Assembly (NCBI GenBank): GCA_963717985.1
Contig: CAVQYC010000003.1
Coordinates: 906,594 to 970,593, forward strand
Direction of reading: 5' to 3'
Length of the DNA: 64,000 nt
Origin: BOG-1155 sp963717985
GTDB lineage: Bacteria; Desulfobacterota; Syntrophorhabdia; Syntrophorhabdales; WCHB1-27
Shown here: piece after piece, positions 25,669 through 34,367 of the stretch
Numbering within the stretch: position 1 is the first letter of the stretch
How the letters are laid out: each line of letters opens with the position of its first letter
Program-made: the position numbers and the translations under genes
The notes under the pieces: generated by a model
The model's database searches: none
Told to the model about the DNA's origin: nothing
Seen by the model: only the letters and a program-made list of their open reading frames with translations

Positions 25669-26496
25669 CTAACCCCTCTTCTTGACGATATACTTATCGG
25701 TTCTCTTGTTCTTCCTCGTCTTCAAGCCCTTGGACAACTGTCCCCACGGAGAGCAGGGATGCCTGCCTCCCTTTGACCGCCCTTCTCCACCACCCATTGG
25801 ATGGTCAACCGGGTTCATCGCGACCCCGCGCACGGTCGGTCTGACGCCGCGCCACCTGGACCTGCCCGCTTTGCCCCAGTCCACGTTCTCGTGGTCGATG
25901 TTGCCTACCTGGCCTATTGTGGCCGTGCAGGAGAGATTAATAAGCTTCACTTCCCCCGAAGGGAGCCTCAAGTGACCATAATTGCCCTCTTTCGCGACAA
26001 TCTGGGCATAATTCCCGGCGCTCCTTGCCATTTGCCCGCCCTTGCCGGGCTTCATTTCCACATTATGGACAGACGTACCCAGAGGGATCATCTTCAGGGG
26101 CAGGGTATTCCCTTCCTTAATCTCCGTATCGCCCTTCCTGCTCGAAACCACCGCATCTCCCACCCGGAGGCCCACCGGAGCGAGGATATATCTCTTCTCG
26201 CCATCCACGTAATGAATAAGCGCAATATTCGCTGATCTGTTGGGGTCGTACTCGATGCCCGCCACCTTGCCGGCAACTTCCAGCTTGTCCCTCCGGAAAT
26301 CGATGACCCGGTACTTCCTCTTGTGGCCTCCGCCGATATGTCTCGTGGTGATCCTGCCCACATTGTTCCTGCCCCCTGTCCTTCTGGCGGGGTTGATGAG
26401 GGATTTTTCCGGCGTATCTTTTGTGACTTCGTCAAAAGTCACCACACTCATGAACCTTCTGCCGGCCGAGGTCGGCTTATATTCTCTTACTCCCAT
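25669..26496 (-). CDS. rplB: 50S ribosomal protein L2
   Basis: Peptidyl-transferase-proximal protein. The 275-residue protein starts MGVREYKPTSAGRRFM and carries the RHIGGGHKRKYR, EYDPNRSANIALI and NPVDHPMGGGEGRSKGGRHP blocks with the conserved C-terminal His. The ATG shares its A with the rplW stop (TGATG). Confidence 0.97.
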   Translation of the reverse strand: MGVREYKPTSAGRRFMSVVTFDEVTKDTPEKSLINPARRTGGRNNVGRITTRHIGGGHKRKYRVIDFRRDKLEVAGKVAGIEYDPNRSANIALIHYVDGEKRYILAPVGLRVGDAVVSSRKGDTEIKEGNTLPLKMIPLGTSVHNVEMKPGKGGQMARSAGNYAQIVAKEGNYGHLRLPSGEVKLINLSCTATIGQVGNIDHENVDWGKAGRSRWRGVRPTVRGVAMNPVDHPMGGGEGRSKGGRHPCSPWGQLSKGLKTRKNKRTDKYIVKKRG

Positions 26497-26783
26497 CACG
26501 CACCTTCAAAGAAAGAAATTTTATCCTTCGGATTCACCTTGACGATGGCCTTCCGCCAGTCGGGACATTTCCCCGAGTGCTTTCCGAGACGCCTCTTCTT
26601 GCCCTCGATGTTCATGACCCTGACCGACACCACCTTCACCTTGAAGAGATGTTCCACCGCCTTCGCTATCTCGATCTTGTTCGCCGTCCTCGCAACCTCA
26701 AACACGTACTGATTCCCCCCATCCTTCAGGAGGGAGCTCTTTTCCGTTACTATCGGCCGAACGACCACGTCATATTGGTTCAT
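26496..26783 (-). CDS. rplW: 50S ribosomal protein L23
   Basis: Tunnel-exit docking site for trigger factor and SRP. The 95-residue protein has VVVRPIVTEKSSLL, FEVARTANKIEIAKAVEHLF and the loop GKKRRLGKHSGKCPDWRKA. It overlaps rplD by 4 bases. Confidence 0.97.
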   Translation of the reverse strand: MNQYDVVVRPIVTEKSSLLKDGGNQYVFEVARTANKIEIAKAVEHLFKVKVVSVRVMNIEGKKRRLGKHSGKCPDWRKAIVKVNPKDKISFFEGA

Positions 26784-27403
26784 GATGACAATGCCTCTTC
26801 TAGTTCTTGAAGCGCCTCGACGGTCACGACGAAGTGTTCGTGCCTCATCACGTCGTACACATTGAGACCTTCGACCCTCAAAACTTTCGTATAGGGGATG
26901 TTGCGCGATGACTTCTCCAGTACTTCATTCTTCCCGCTTACCACGAGTAAGGGCTTCGAGAGACTGAGCGTTTTCATGACGCCGGCGAAGGCCTTCGTGC
27001 TGATCGCGTCCAGGTCCAGCTTATCGAGCACCCTTACAGTCGCATCCAGATAACACTGGCTTAGCGCCGAGCGGAGTGCCGCTTTCCGCACCTTCTTCGG
27101 CACGGACATATGGTACTCCTTTGGCTTCGGTCCGAATACGGTCCCGCCGCCAACCCACACAGGGGAGGTAGAGCTTCCGGCTCGTGCCCGGCCTGTCCCC
27201 TTCTGCCGCCACGGTTTCTTTCCCCCACCGCGCACCTCGCCGCGTGTCTTCGTCTTTGATGTACCGCGACGCCTGTTCGCAAGCTGCATCACTACCACGT
27301 CATGCATCAGGTAGGGCTTTATATCGGCTGCCCAAATGGCGTCGTTCAATTCGACTTCGCCCACCTTCTCACCCTGAATATTTACGACATCCGCTTTCGC
27401 CAT
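26780..27403 (-). CDS. rplD: 50S ribosomal protein L4
   Basis: Tunnel-constriction protein. The 207-residue protein shows RRRGTSKTKTRGEVRGGGKK, PWRQKGTGRARAGS and FGPKPKEYHMSVPKKVRK. It directly follows rpsJ with a 9-base spacer. The rplC gene that normally lies between them is absent. The TAG stop of rpsJ is part of the TAGGAGTG ribosome binding site of rplD. Confidence 0.96.
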   Translation of the reverse strand: MAKADVVNIQGEKVGEVELNDAIWAADIKPYLMHDVVVMQLANRRRGTSKTKTRGEVRGGGKKPWRQKGTGRARAGSSTSPVWVGGGTVFGPKPKEYHMSVPKKVRKAALRSALSQCYLDATVRVLDKLDLDAISTKAFAGVMKTLSLSKPLLVVSGKNEVLEKSSRNIPYTKVLRVEGLNVYDVMRHEHFVVTVEALQELEEALSS

Positions 27404-27412
27404 AAAACACTC

Positions 27413-27718
27413 CTACGACTTGATCTCCACATCGACGCCTGCCGACAGCTCAAGCTTCATCAGGGCATCCACCGTCTGTTGCGTGGGCTCCACAATATCT
27501 ATCAGTCTCTTGTGCGTCCTGATCTCGAACTGCTCCCGCGATTTCTTATCTATATGCGGCGAGCGCAAGACGCAAAACTTCTGGATATTTGTGGGCAATG
27601 GAACCGGTCCTACAACCTGTGCCCCGGTCTTTTTCGCTGCGTCAACGATCTCTTTCACCGACTGATCGAGTAATCTATAATCAAATGCCTTCAGGCATAT
27701 CCGGATTCTCTGCCTCAT
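27413..27718 (-). CDS. rpsJ: 30S ribosomal protein S10
   Basis: Head protein and, in enterics, NusE for antitermination. The 101-residue protein begins MRQRIRICLKAFDYRLLDQS and has PVPLPTNIQKFCVLRSPHID plus SREQFEIRTHKRLIDI. It sits 13 bases after tuf, the usual str-S10 junction. Confidence 0.97.
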   Translation of the reverse strand: MRQRIRICLKAFDYRLLDQSVKEIVDAAKKTGAQVVGPVPLPTNIQKFCVLRSPHIDKKSREQFEIRTHKRLIDIVEPTQQTVDALMKLELSAGVDVEIKS

Positions 27719-27731
27719 CTCATATCCTCTT

Positions 27732-28932
27732 CTACTCTATGATCTCCGTGACGACCCCTGCGCCTACCGTCTTGCCGCCTTCCCTGATGGCGAAGCGAAG
27801 CTCCTTCTCAAGGGCGATGGGGGTCACGAGATCTACGATAATGGTGACGTTATCACCGGGCATAACCATCTCCACACCTTCGGGAAGCTTCACCACGCCG
27901 GTCACGTCGGTGGTGCGCAGGTAAAACTGAGGCCGGTATCCTGTGAAGAAGGGGGTGTGGCGGCCTCCCTCTTCCTTGTTGAGCACGTAGGTCTCGGCCT
28001 TGAACTTGGTATGGGGGGTGATCGATCCGGGCTTTGCAAGCACCTGCCCCCTTTCCACGTCGTCTTTCTTGGTGCCCCTGAGGAGCACGCCGATGTTGTC
28101 GCCGGCCTGGCCCTGGTCGAGGATCTTCCTGAACATCTCGACGGAAGTGGCCACGGTCTTCTGGGTGGGTCTGAAGCCGATGATCTCCACCTCTCCCCCG
28201 GGCTTGATCACGCCCCTCTCAACCCTGCCCGTGACGACCGTGCCGCGGCCGGAGATGGAAAAGACGTCCTCGATGGGCATGAGGAAGGGCTTGTCCGTAT
28301 CGCGGACAGGCTCGGGGATGTAGGAGTCGCAGGCGTCGAGCAATTCGAAGATGCTCTTGCAGTGAGGGCAGTCGGGCTTCCCGTCGCCGCATTCGAGGGC
28401 TTTTAATGCAGAGCCCTTGATAATGGGTATCTTGTCTCCGGGGAACTCATAGGCCGTGAGGAGCTCCCGCAGCTCCAGCTCGACGAGCTCGATAAGCTCG
28501 GGGTCGTCCACCATGTCCACCTTGTTGAGATAGACCACGATGCAGGGGACGCCCACCTGGCGGGCAAGCAGGATATGCTCCCGTGTCTGGGGCATGGGAC
28601 CGTCGTTCGCGCCCACGACCAGGATCGCCCCATCCATCTGGGCGGCGCCGGTGATCATATTCTTAATATAGTCAGCGTGGCCCGGGACAGTCGACATGCG
28701 CGTAGTGGCGCTTCGCCGTCTCGTACTCGACATGGGCCGTCGCAATCGTGATGCCGCGCTCCTTTTCCTCGGGGGCCTTATCTATCTGATCGAAGGGGAT
28801 CCATTCCGCCATCCCCTTATTCGCAAGGCATCTCGTGATTGCGCTCGTCAGGGTGGTCTTCCCGTGGTCGATATGGCCTATGGTGCCGATATTGACGTGG
28901 GGTTTCGTCCGTTCAAACTTTTTCTTAGCCAT
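27732..28932 (-). pseudogene. tuf: Elongation factor Tu, one-base frame disruption
   Basis: Carries aminoacyl-tRNA to the ribosome. The first part (28932-28690) reads MAKKKFERTKPHVNIGTIG with G1 motif GHIDHGKTT and ends VDCPG. The rest, in another frame, starts HADYIKNMITGAAQMDGA and runs to a normal C-terminus (VGAGVVTEIIE). One extra base in the GGGCCC run at about 28679-28686 breaks the frame. Removing it gives 399 residues, a normal EF-Tu. An unusual Cys-rich stretch, CGDGKPDCPHCK, lies in the GTPase domain. Since no other copy is in the window, a sequence error is as likely as a real mutation. Confidence 0.85.
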
Positions 28933-31007
28933 AGAGAGCCTCCGTAACTGTTTTTTCTCTATTCTTCATAAGGTCTTCAACGATAGATGCAGGGGTCGGC
29001 GCATAGTGAAAGAACTCCATGTTATAGTTGCCCCTACCCTGGGTGATGGAGCGAAGGCGAGTCGTATAGCCGAACATCTCACCGAGAGGGAGATAGGCTT
29101 GCACGCACTTTACCTCGTTTCTGTCCTCGATCTCGGCAATCCTTCCCCTGCGGCTGCTGATGTCCCCTACCACGGCACCCAGATACTCGGCGGGCAGCGT
29201 CAGGTCCACCTTCATCACCGGCTCAAGGATAATCGGATTGGCCTTCCTCACCGCCTCCTTCACTCCAATCGATGCGGCAAGCTTGAAGGCAAGCTCTGAG
29301 GAATCGACCTCGTGGTAAGAGCCGTCGATAAGGTCCACCTTTATGTTTATCAGGGGATGCCCGAGGACAACACCCTTCTCGAGCGCCTCTCTCACCCCTT
29401 TCTCGATGCTGCCATGTACTCCCTGGGGATGACGCCGCCCACGGTCTTGTTCTCGAACTCGAACTCCTTGCCCTCAATCGGCGAAATATCGAGCACCACG
29501 TGACCGTACTGCCCCTTGCCGCCGGACTGTTTGATATATTTTCCCGTGGCCGTGGCCTTGCGTGTGATCGTCTCCCGGTAGGCTACCCGGGGGGCGGAGA
29601 AAGACATATTCAGATTGTGCTCCCGTTTGGCCCTCTCCATCACGATGTCCAGGTGCAGCTCTCCCATGCCGGAAAGCACGACCTCTCCCGTCTCGTCATT
29701 CATTTTGACCTTCAGGGATGGGTCTTCGAGGGTGTACTGGTTAAAGACAAACCACATCTTTTTCAGATCATCCTTCTTCTTGGGTGTCACTGCGATGGAG
29801 ACGACGGGTATGGGAACTTCGATCGTTTCAAAAAGGATCGGATGGTCGGGGTCGGCCAGGGTATTGCCGGTCGAGGTCTGCTTCAAGCCGGAGACGGCGC
29901 AAATATCGCCGGCCTCGACCGTCTTGATCTCCTCCCGCTTGTTCGCGTGAAGTCTCAGGATCCTCCCGATTCTTTCCGCCTTTCCTCTTGTGCTGTTCAA
30001 GACCGTCTGGCCCTGTCTCAAGCGGCCGGAATAGACCCTCAGATAGCTCAGCCGGCCGACAAAGGGGTCGTTCATGATCTTGAATACGAGACCGCTGAAA
30101 CGGCTCATCCTCAGAACCCTGTATGGAGCCCTCTTCACCTTCTTCGTTCCAGCAAATATGGGGCGATACGTCTATGGGGGACGGCAGGTAATCGACTATT
30201 GCGTCGAGAAGAGGCTGAATGCCCCTATTCTTGAAAGCCGTGCCGCACAAAACGGGCAAGATGCTCCCCTCGAGCGTGCCCTTTCTGATTACCCGTTGCA
30301 CGTCTGCAACACTGATCTCCTTGCCATGCAGAAAACGGTCCATCAGGTCGTCGTCGACCTCCGAGAGCTTCTCCAGCATCTCTTCCCGTCCCTGTTGGAA
30401 GCGGCCGGCGAGATCGGGGGGCACATCCCCGGATACATATTCGACGCCCATACGGTCGACATCGTACATCATGGTCTTTGCCGATATAAGGTCGACAACA
30501 CCCAGAAACTCATCCCCGGCTTTAATCGGGATCTGGAGCACCACGGGGTTTGCCTTTAAAATGTCGCGCATCATCCCGACGCACTTATCCAGATCGGCGC
30601 CGGGCCTGTCCATCTTGTTCACGAAAGCGATACGTGGAACCCTGTAGCGGTCGGCCTGTCTCCACACCGTTTCGGACTGGGGCTCGACCCCTTCGACGCC
30701 CGAGAACAAGGCTACTGCGCCGTCGAGGACACGGAGCGACCGTCCCACTTCCACCGTAAAATCTATATGACCGGGCGTATCGATAATGTTGATGCGGTGA
30801 ACCTCTCCAGAAGCAGGTCGTCGCGGCTGAGGTGATGGTGATACCCCGTTGCTTTTCCTCTTCCATCCAATCCATCGTGGACGTACCCTCATCCACTTCG
30901 CCGATCCTGTTGTTCACGCCTGTATAGAACAGAATTCTCTCTGTAGTCGTTGTCTTACCGGCATCGATATGAGCCATGATGCCGACGTTTCTAATGACTT
31001 CCTGCAT
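28925..31007 (-). pseudogene. fusA: Elongation factor G, three frame disruptions
   Basis: Ribosomal translocase GTPase. The frame is read in four pieces. 31007 to about 30801 has AHIDAGKTTTTERILFYTG through SAATTCFWR. About 30800 to 30101 has RINIIDTPGHIDFTVEV, FVNKMDRPGADLDKC and EDEPF. About 30098 to 29407 has SGLVFKIMNDPFVGRLSYLR through GGVIPREYMAA. About 29405 to 28925 has EKGVREALEKGVVLGHPLIN to the end. The breaks are +1 at about 30800, +1 in a TTT run at 30098-30100, and -1 near 29406. The net corrected length is 693 residues, as expected for EF-G. The end overlaps the tuf start by 8 bases. Confidence 0.85.
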
Positions 31008-31479
31008 TTACCACCTATAATGAGCGAAGGCCTTATTGGCCTCTGCCATCTTGTGCGTGTCTTCGCGCTTCTTTATGGCGCCGCCTCTGTTGTTGTATGC
31101 GTCGATAAGCTCCCCGGCCAGCTTTTCTATCATGCGTCTTTTCCGAGCGGGCCCGGGCATAGCGTAAAATCCACCGTATGGCAAGGGACATCTTCCGGTC
31201 GAGTCTCACCTCAACCGGCACCTGATACGTGGCCCCGCCAACCCTCCTCGCCTTCACCTCAAGCTCCGGTTTCACATTATCCATCGCCTTACGGAACGCC
31301 CTCAAGGGATCTTCCTTCAGTCTCTTTTCCATCAAATCCAGGGCCCGGTACACGAGTCTCCTTGCAAGGCTCTTTTTCCCGTCCCACATGACGGAATTCA
31401 CGAACCTCTGTACAAGCACATCGTTATATTTGGGATCAGGCAATCTCTCCCTTTTCGATACCCTTCCTTTGCGTGGCAC
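31008..31479 (-). pseudogene. rpsG: 30S ribosomal protein S7, one-base frame disruption
   Basis: Primary binder of the 16S 3' major domain. MPRKGRVSKRERLPDPKYND through WILRYARARSEKT is normal. The frame then changes at about 31134-31136 because of one extra base in ACGCATG. In the corrected frame the protein continues MIEKLAGELIDAYNNRGGAI and ends ANKAFAHYRW at TAA 31010-31008, giving 156 residues. Without correction the ORF ends at 31033 with an unrelated tail. The stop is directly followed by the fusA ATG. Confidence 0.87.
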
Positions 31480-31507
31480 TACTTGCCTCCTTTAAAGCTT
31501 TCCGCCG

Positions 31508-31882
31508 CTATTGCTTCGGTCTTTTGGAACCGTACTTGGACCTGCTCTTCTTTCTGTTCTGCACGCCGCTCGCGTCGAGTGAACCGCGTATGATGTGATA
31601 GCGGACGCCCGGCAAGTCCTTGACCCTTCCTCCCCTTATCAGCACAACCGAGTGCTCCTGGAGGTTGTGGCCGATGCCGGGTATGTACGTGGTCACTTCC
31701 ATGCCGTTGGTCAGACGCACACGGGCCACCTTCCGGAGTGCCGAGTTCGGCTTCTTCGGGGTCGTGGTATAGACCCTCACGCACACGCCCCTCTTTTGAG
31801 GACAACTGGTAAGCGCAGGCGAGGCACTCTTCCTCTTTGCTACTTCCCTCCCCAGCCTCACCAATTGATTAATAGTAGGCAT
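31508..31882 (-). CDS. rpsL: 30S ribosomal protein S12
   Basis: Decoding-centre protein; its mutations give streptomycin resistance in other species. The 124-residue protein starts MPTINQLVRLGREVAKRKS. It carries the TTTPKKPNSALRKVARVRL loop with the usual Lys, and GGRVKDLPGVRYHIIRG. The ATG at 31882 follows GGAGG at a good distance. It is the first gene of the str operon here. Confidence 0.97.
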   Translation of the reverse strand: MPTINQLVRLGREVAKRKSASPALTSCPQKRGVCVRVYTTTPKKPNSALRKVARVRLTNGMEVTTYIPGIGHNLQEHSVVLIRGGRVKDLPGVRYHIIRGSLDASGVQNRKKSRSKYGSKRPKQ

Positions 31883-31891
31883 CAATACCTC

Positions 31892-31918
31892 CAAAAAAAT
31901 AATCCCTTGTCAAGGGAT
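31892..31918 (-). terminator. Terminator-like hairpin in the rpsL leader
   Basis: Read on the minus strand, ATCCCTT-GAC-AAGGGAT is followed by TATTTTTTT and then, within a few bases, the rpsL ribosome binding site GGAGG. It lies about 40 bases after the predicted transcription start. It could act as an attenuator or hold the ribosome binding site in a regulated state. Confidence 0.5.
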
Positions 31919-31964
31919 AAAAAGAATAAGCCAGCACGTCAGCTTTTGGCGAAAAAGCTTCGGG

Positions 31965-31993
31965 ATATTATCACTTCCCCCCTTCATTGTCAA
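31965..31993 (-). promoter_or_regulatory. Sigma-70 promoter for the str operon
   Basis: On the minus strand TTGACA (31993-31988) and TAATAT (31970-31965) are 17 bases apart. The predicted start near 31958 gives a leader of about 75 bases before the rpsL ATG. The rest of the 31883-32391 gap holds this promoter, the divergent cbi promoter and the cbi leader. I see no gene there. Confidence 0.8.
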
Positions 31994-32212
31994 GAGGATT
32001 TTGCTCTTTTGCCTGCCGAAATGATTCTTAACAACAAATACGCCGATCCTTACGTGACGTAATGCGGCCCACGCAAAGAGACCAGAGAATAGCCAAAACT
32101 CTCGCCGAATGACAGCCTCAATTATTATACTACAGGTTAACGGCAAAAGGTAGTCTTTGTGAGCCCTTCCCCTTTATTTTTCTGCCATGCTTTTTCAGGC
32201 TTGTGAATCTTC

Positions 32213-32242
32213 TTGACAGTGGGTGCTAATGAGTAATAGACT
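32213..32242 (+). promoter_or_regulatory. Probable promoter for the cbi operon
   Basis: A perfect TTGACA at 32213-32218 and TAGACT at 32237-32242 are 18 bases apart. Transcription would start just before the structured leader at 32250. Confidence 0.55.
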
Positions 32243-32249
32243 AGGCATG

Positions 32250-32370
32250 CCACGAAGGCAACGGCAGGTTCGAAAACCTGCGATGTCCCGTGGTTTTTTT
32301 TGTCTTTTGGGGAAGCGGGATAAGGAAAATACATACGGATGGCCGCCCCGGTCACAAAATTAAGGGGGCC
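32250..32370 (+). promoter_or_regulatory. Structured leader upstream of cbiM
   Basis: An outer pair CCACG (32250-32254) / CGTGG (32289-32293) encloses the strong hairpin GCAGGTT-CGAA-AACCTGC (32264-32281). Eight T follow at 32294-32301, which makes it terminator-like. A second G/C hairpin pairs GGCCGCCCC (32341-32349) with GGGGGGCC near 32363-32370, just before the cbiM ribosome binding site. This layout suggests conditional termination. I cannot match it to a cobalamin or Ni/Co riboswitch by eye. Confidence 0.4.
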
Positions 32371-32391
32371 AACGTATTCCAGGAGTGTTTT

Positions 32392-33105
32392 TTGCACATC
32401 CCCGACGGCTACCTGAGTCCCCAGACGTACGCTCCCCTTTACGGGGTCTCTTTCGTCTTCTGGGGTATTGCCATGAAGAAGGCGCAAAAGGAGCTGTCGG
32501 TCAGGCAGGTACCCTACCTCGCTATGGCCGCCGCCTTCAGCTTCCTGATCCAGATGTTCAATTTTCCGGCGCCGGGGGGAACAAGCGGCCACATCGTGGG
32601 CGCCGGTCTCGCTGCCATCCTCCTCGGCCCATGGTCGGCAGTCATCGCCCTCTCCGTGGTACTCCTTATCCAGGCACTCGTCTTCGGAGACGGCGGCATT
32701 ACCGCCCTCGGCGCAAACTGCTGCAACATGGCCATTGTAATGCCCTTTGTCTCATATGGGATATTCAGGCTGGCAGGAGGCGCAGGCAAAAGCATGCGCA
32801 GAACCCTGATTGCAGCCTTTCTCGCCGGGTATGTCGGGCTTTGCACTGCAGCGGTCCTCGCAGGCATCGAATTCGGCATTCAGCCGCTCATCGCCTCCGG
32901 GCCCGATGGAAAACCACTCTATGCCCCTTACCCGCTCAAAATCGCCGTGCCCGCCATGGCGTTGGAGCACCTATTTTTCTTCGGCATTATTGAAGGCGTG
33001 GTCACGGCACTGCTGCTTGGCTACATATTGAGGAACCAACCTGGACTGGTATATGCGATGAGGCAAAAAGCGGATGGATTCGAGAAGGTCGCGCCCGACA
33101 AGTAG
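32392..33105 (+). CDS. cbiM: Cobalt/nickel ECF transporter substrate-binding membrane protein CbiM
   Basis: The S-component of a CbiMNQO-type energy-coupling-factor importer. The metal-binding N-terminus LHIPDGYLSP, with its His at position 2, is diagnostic. The start is therefore the TTG at 32392, placed 7 bases after AGGAG. An ATG-started extension upstream would mask the N-terminus and lies in the structured leader. About six to seven membrane helices follow in 237 residues, with FNFPAPGGTSGHIVGAGLAAIL and GDGGITALGANCCNMAIVMP. Co versus Ni specificity cannot be decided. Confidence 0.93.
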   Translation: MHIPDGYLSPQTYAPLYGVSFVFWGIAMKKAQKELSVRQVPYLAMAAAFSFLIQMFNFPAPGGTSGHIVGAGLAAILLGPWSAVIALSVVLLIQALVFGDGGITALGANCCNMAIVMPFVSYGIFRLAGGAGKSMRRTLIAAFLAGYVGLCTAAVLAGIEFGIQPLIASGPDGKPLYAPYPLKIAVPAMALEHLFFFGIIEGVVTALLLGYILRNQPGLVYAMRQKADGFEKVAPDK

Positions 33106-33454
33106 TGAACGCCATGAAGAGAGGGGTTTTCGGCAGAAGCTCTTTCTGGGATTACTCGCCCTGGCGCTTCTGACGCCGCTGGGTATCGTAATTCCGAAAA
33201 TCTTTCATGCCGAAGAGACCTGGGGAGAATGGGACACCGGGCATCTCCGGGGGGTCCTCGGCTACGTGCCGGAGAGACTCGCACGAGGCGCCCATACCTG
33301 GCACGCGCCTGCCGCGGGTTATAGCTTCTCGAAAGACGGGGCCTGCCTCGCCTCCCAGTTGTTCTTCTATTTCATCGCGGGCATGGCCGGGCTCGCCCTC
33401 ATCGCCATCGCGGTCGTCCTGCTGGCAAGGATTGGGCACACGAATGAAAGATAG
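33074..33454 (+). CDS. cbiN: CbiN/PDGLE-like small subunit of the cobalt/nickel transporter
   Basis: A 126-residue protein with two hydrophobic helices (about 22-42 and 95-118). Between them is an extracytoplasmic segment, HAEETWGEWDTGHLRGVLGY followed by VPERLARGAHTWHAPAAGYS. The architecture and position match the small N component that helps CbiM load metal. The usual PDGLE words are poorly conserved. The ATG lies inside the cbiM 3' end (32-base overlap), and the stop overlaps cbiQ by 11 bases. Confidence 0.7.
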   Translation: MDSRRSRPTSSERHEERGFRQKLFLGLLALALLTPLGIVIPKIFHAEETWGEWDTGHLRGVLGYVPERLARGAHTWHAPAAGYSFSKDGACLASQLFFYFIAGMAGLALIAIAVVLLARIGHTNER

Positions 33455-34367
33455 CCTACCCGCATTCCTGCAAATATTGCACGAGCCTCTCCCCGACATC
33501 GGCCATACCCGCACGGGTGCGCCCGTGCTTGATCGCGCCCTTGAAAGGATCGGCTCGGTAATCGGCACTACCTTTACGCAGTGGGAGCTTGCCTCGAAAA
33601 ATGGCCTTCTCCAGACAATGGACGCCAGGGTCAAGCTCGTATGTCTCCTCTTTCTTCTTGTGGTCGGTACCGTCAAAAACGCAATACTCCCGGGGCTCTC
33701 CCTGGCCGGTCTCCTCTTCCTGCTTGTATGCCTCTCCCGGCTCAACCCGGTCTATTTCTACCGACGCATAGGCGTGCTTGCCTTCCTCTTCGGTTTTCTC
33801 GTGGTGCTGCCTGCGGCATGCAATCTTGTCACGGGCGGCGAGATCATCCTCCCCTTGATGCGCTTCCGTTCTGCCCGCACTTTCTGGATCTACACCCTGC
33901 CCGAGACCATAGGCATCACCAGAGAGGGGCTCTCCGTCGTCGGGCTTGTCACCCTGCGCATGGTCAATTGTCTCACTATCTCCTTCCTCCTGCTCCACAC
34001 CACCCCCTACCCTCATATCATAAAGGCCCTCAAGGTCTTACACGTCCCCGATGCGCTTCTCATTGTCTTTGTCCTCACCTATAAATACATCTTTATTTTT
34101 TCAAAGATGCTCGAAGCCGTCCACCTCGCCCGCAAAAGCAGGCTCTCGGGGCGGCTCCCTGCCCGCGGGGCAGGGGCCTGGGCGGCTGGAAGGATCGCCT
34201 TCCTCTTTCGAAAGACTCAAGGTCGGTGCGAGGAAATCTTCCAGACCATGGTTTCCCGGGGTCTCAGCAAAGAGATAAAGTTGGCGGCCGGAGGTAAGTT
34301 AAGGCGACTTGACGTGGCAAAAGGCCTCTGCCTTTTTTGTTGCGGAGTTATCCTCATATGGATGTGA
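33444..34367 (+). CDS. cbiQ: Cobalt/nickel ECF transporter transmembrane protein CbiQ
   Basis: The T-component that couples the ATPase to CbiM. The 307-residue protein starts MKDSLPAFLQILHEPLPDIG at the ATG overlapping the previous stop. It has about five membrane helices. The cytoplasmic helices contain ALKVLHVPDALLIVFVLTYK and EIFQTMVSRGLSKEIK, which hold the ATPase-contact Arg-Gly type motif of ECF T proteins. A longer frame upstream lies in the previous gene and is ignored. Confidence 0.93.
   Translation: MKDSLPAFLQILHEPLPDIGHTRTGAPVLDRALERIGSVIGTTFTQWELASKNGLLQTMDARVKLVCLLFLLVVGTVKNAILPGLSLAGLLFLLVCLSRLNPVYFYRRIGVLAFLFGFLVVLPAACNLVTGGEIILPLMRFRSARTFWIYTLPETIGITREGLSVVGLVTLRMVNCLTISFLLLHTTPYPHIIKALKVLHVPDALLIVFVLTYKYIFIFSKMLEAVHLARKSRLSGRLPARGAGAWAAGRIAFLFRKTQGRCEEIFQTMVSRGLSKEIKLAAGGKLRRLDVAKGLCLFCCGVILIWM

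Noticed and set aside
28679..30812. Programmed ribosomal frameshifting in tuf or fusA
   Set aside because: No slippery heptamer with a stimulatory structure was evident, five different sites are involved, and these genes are not known to use it.
32200..32391. Cobalamin riboswitch before cbiM
   Set aside because: The B12-box-like and GCCACTG-type elements are not visible. Only generic hairpins remain.
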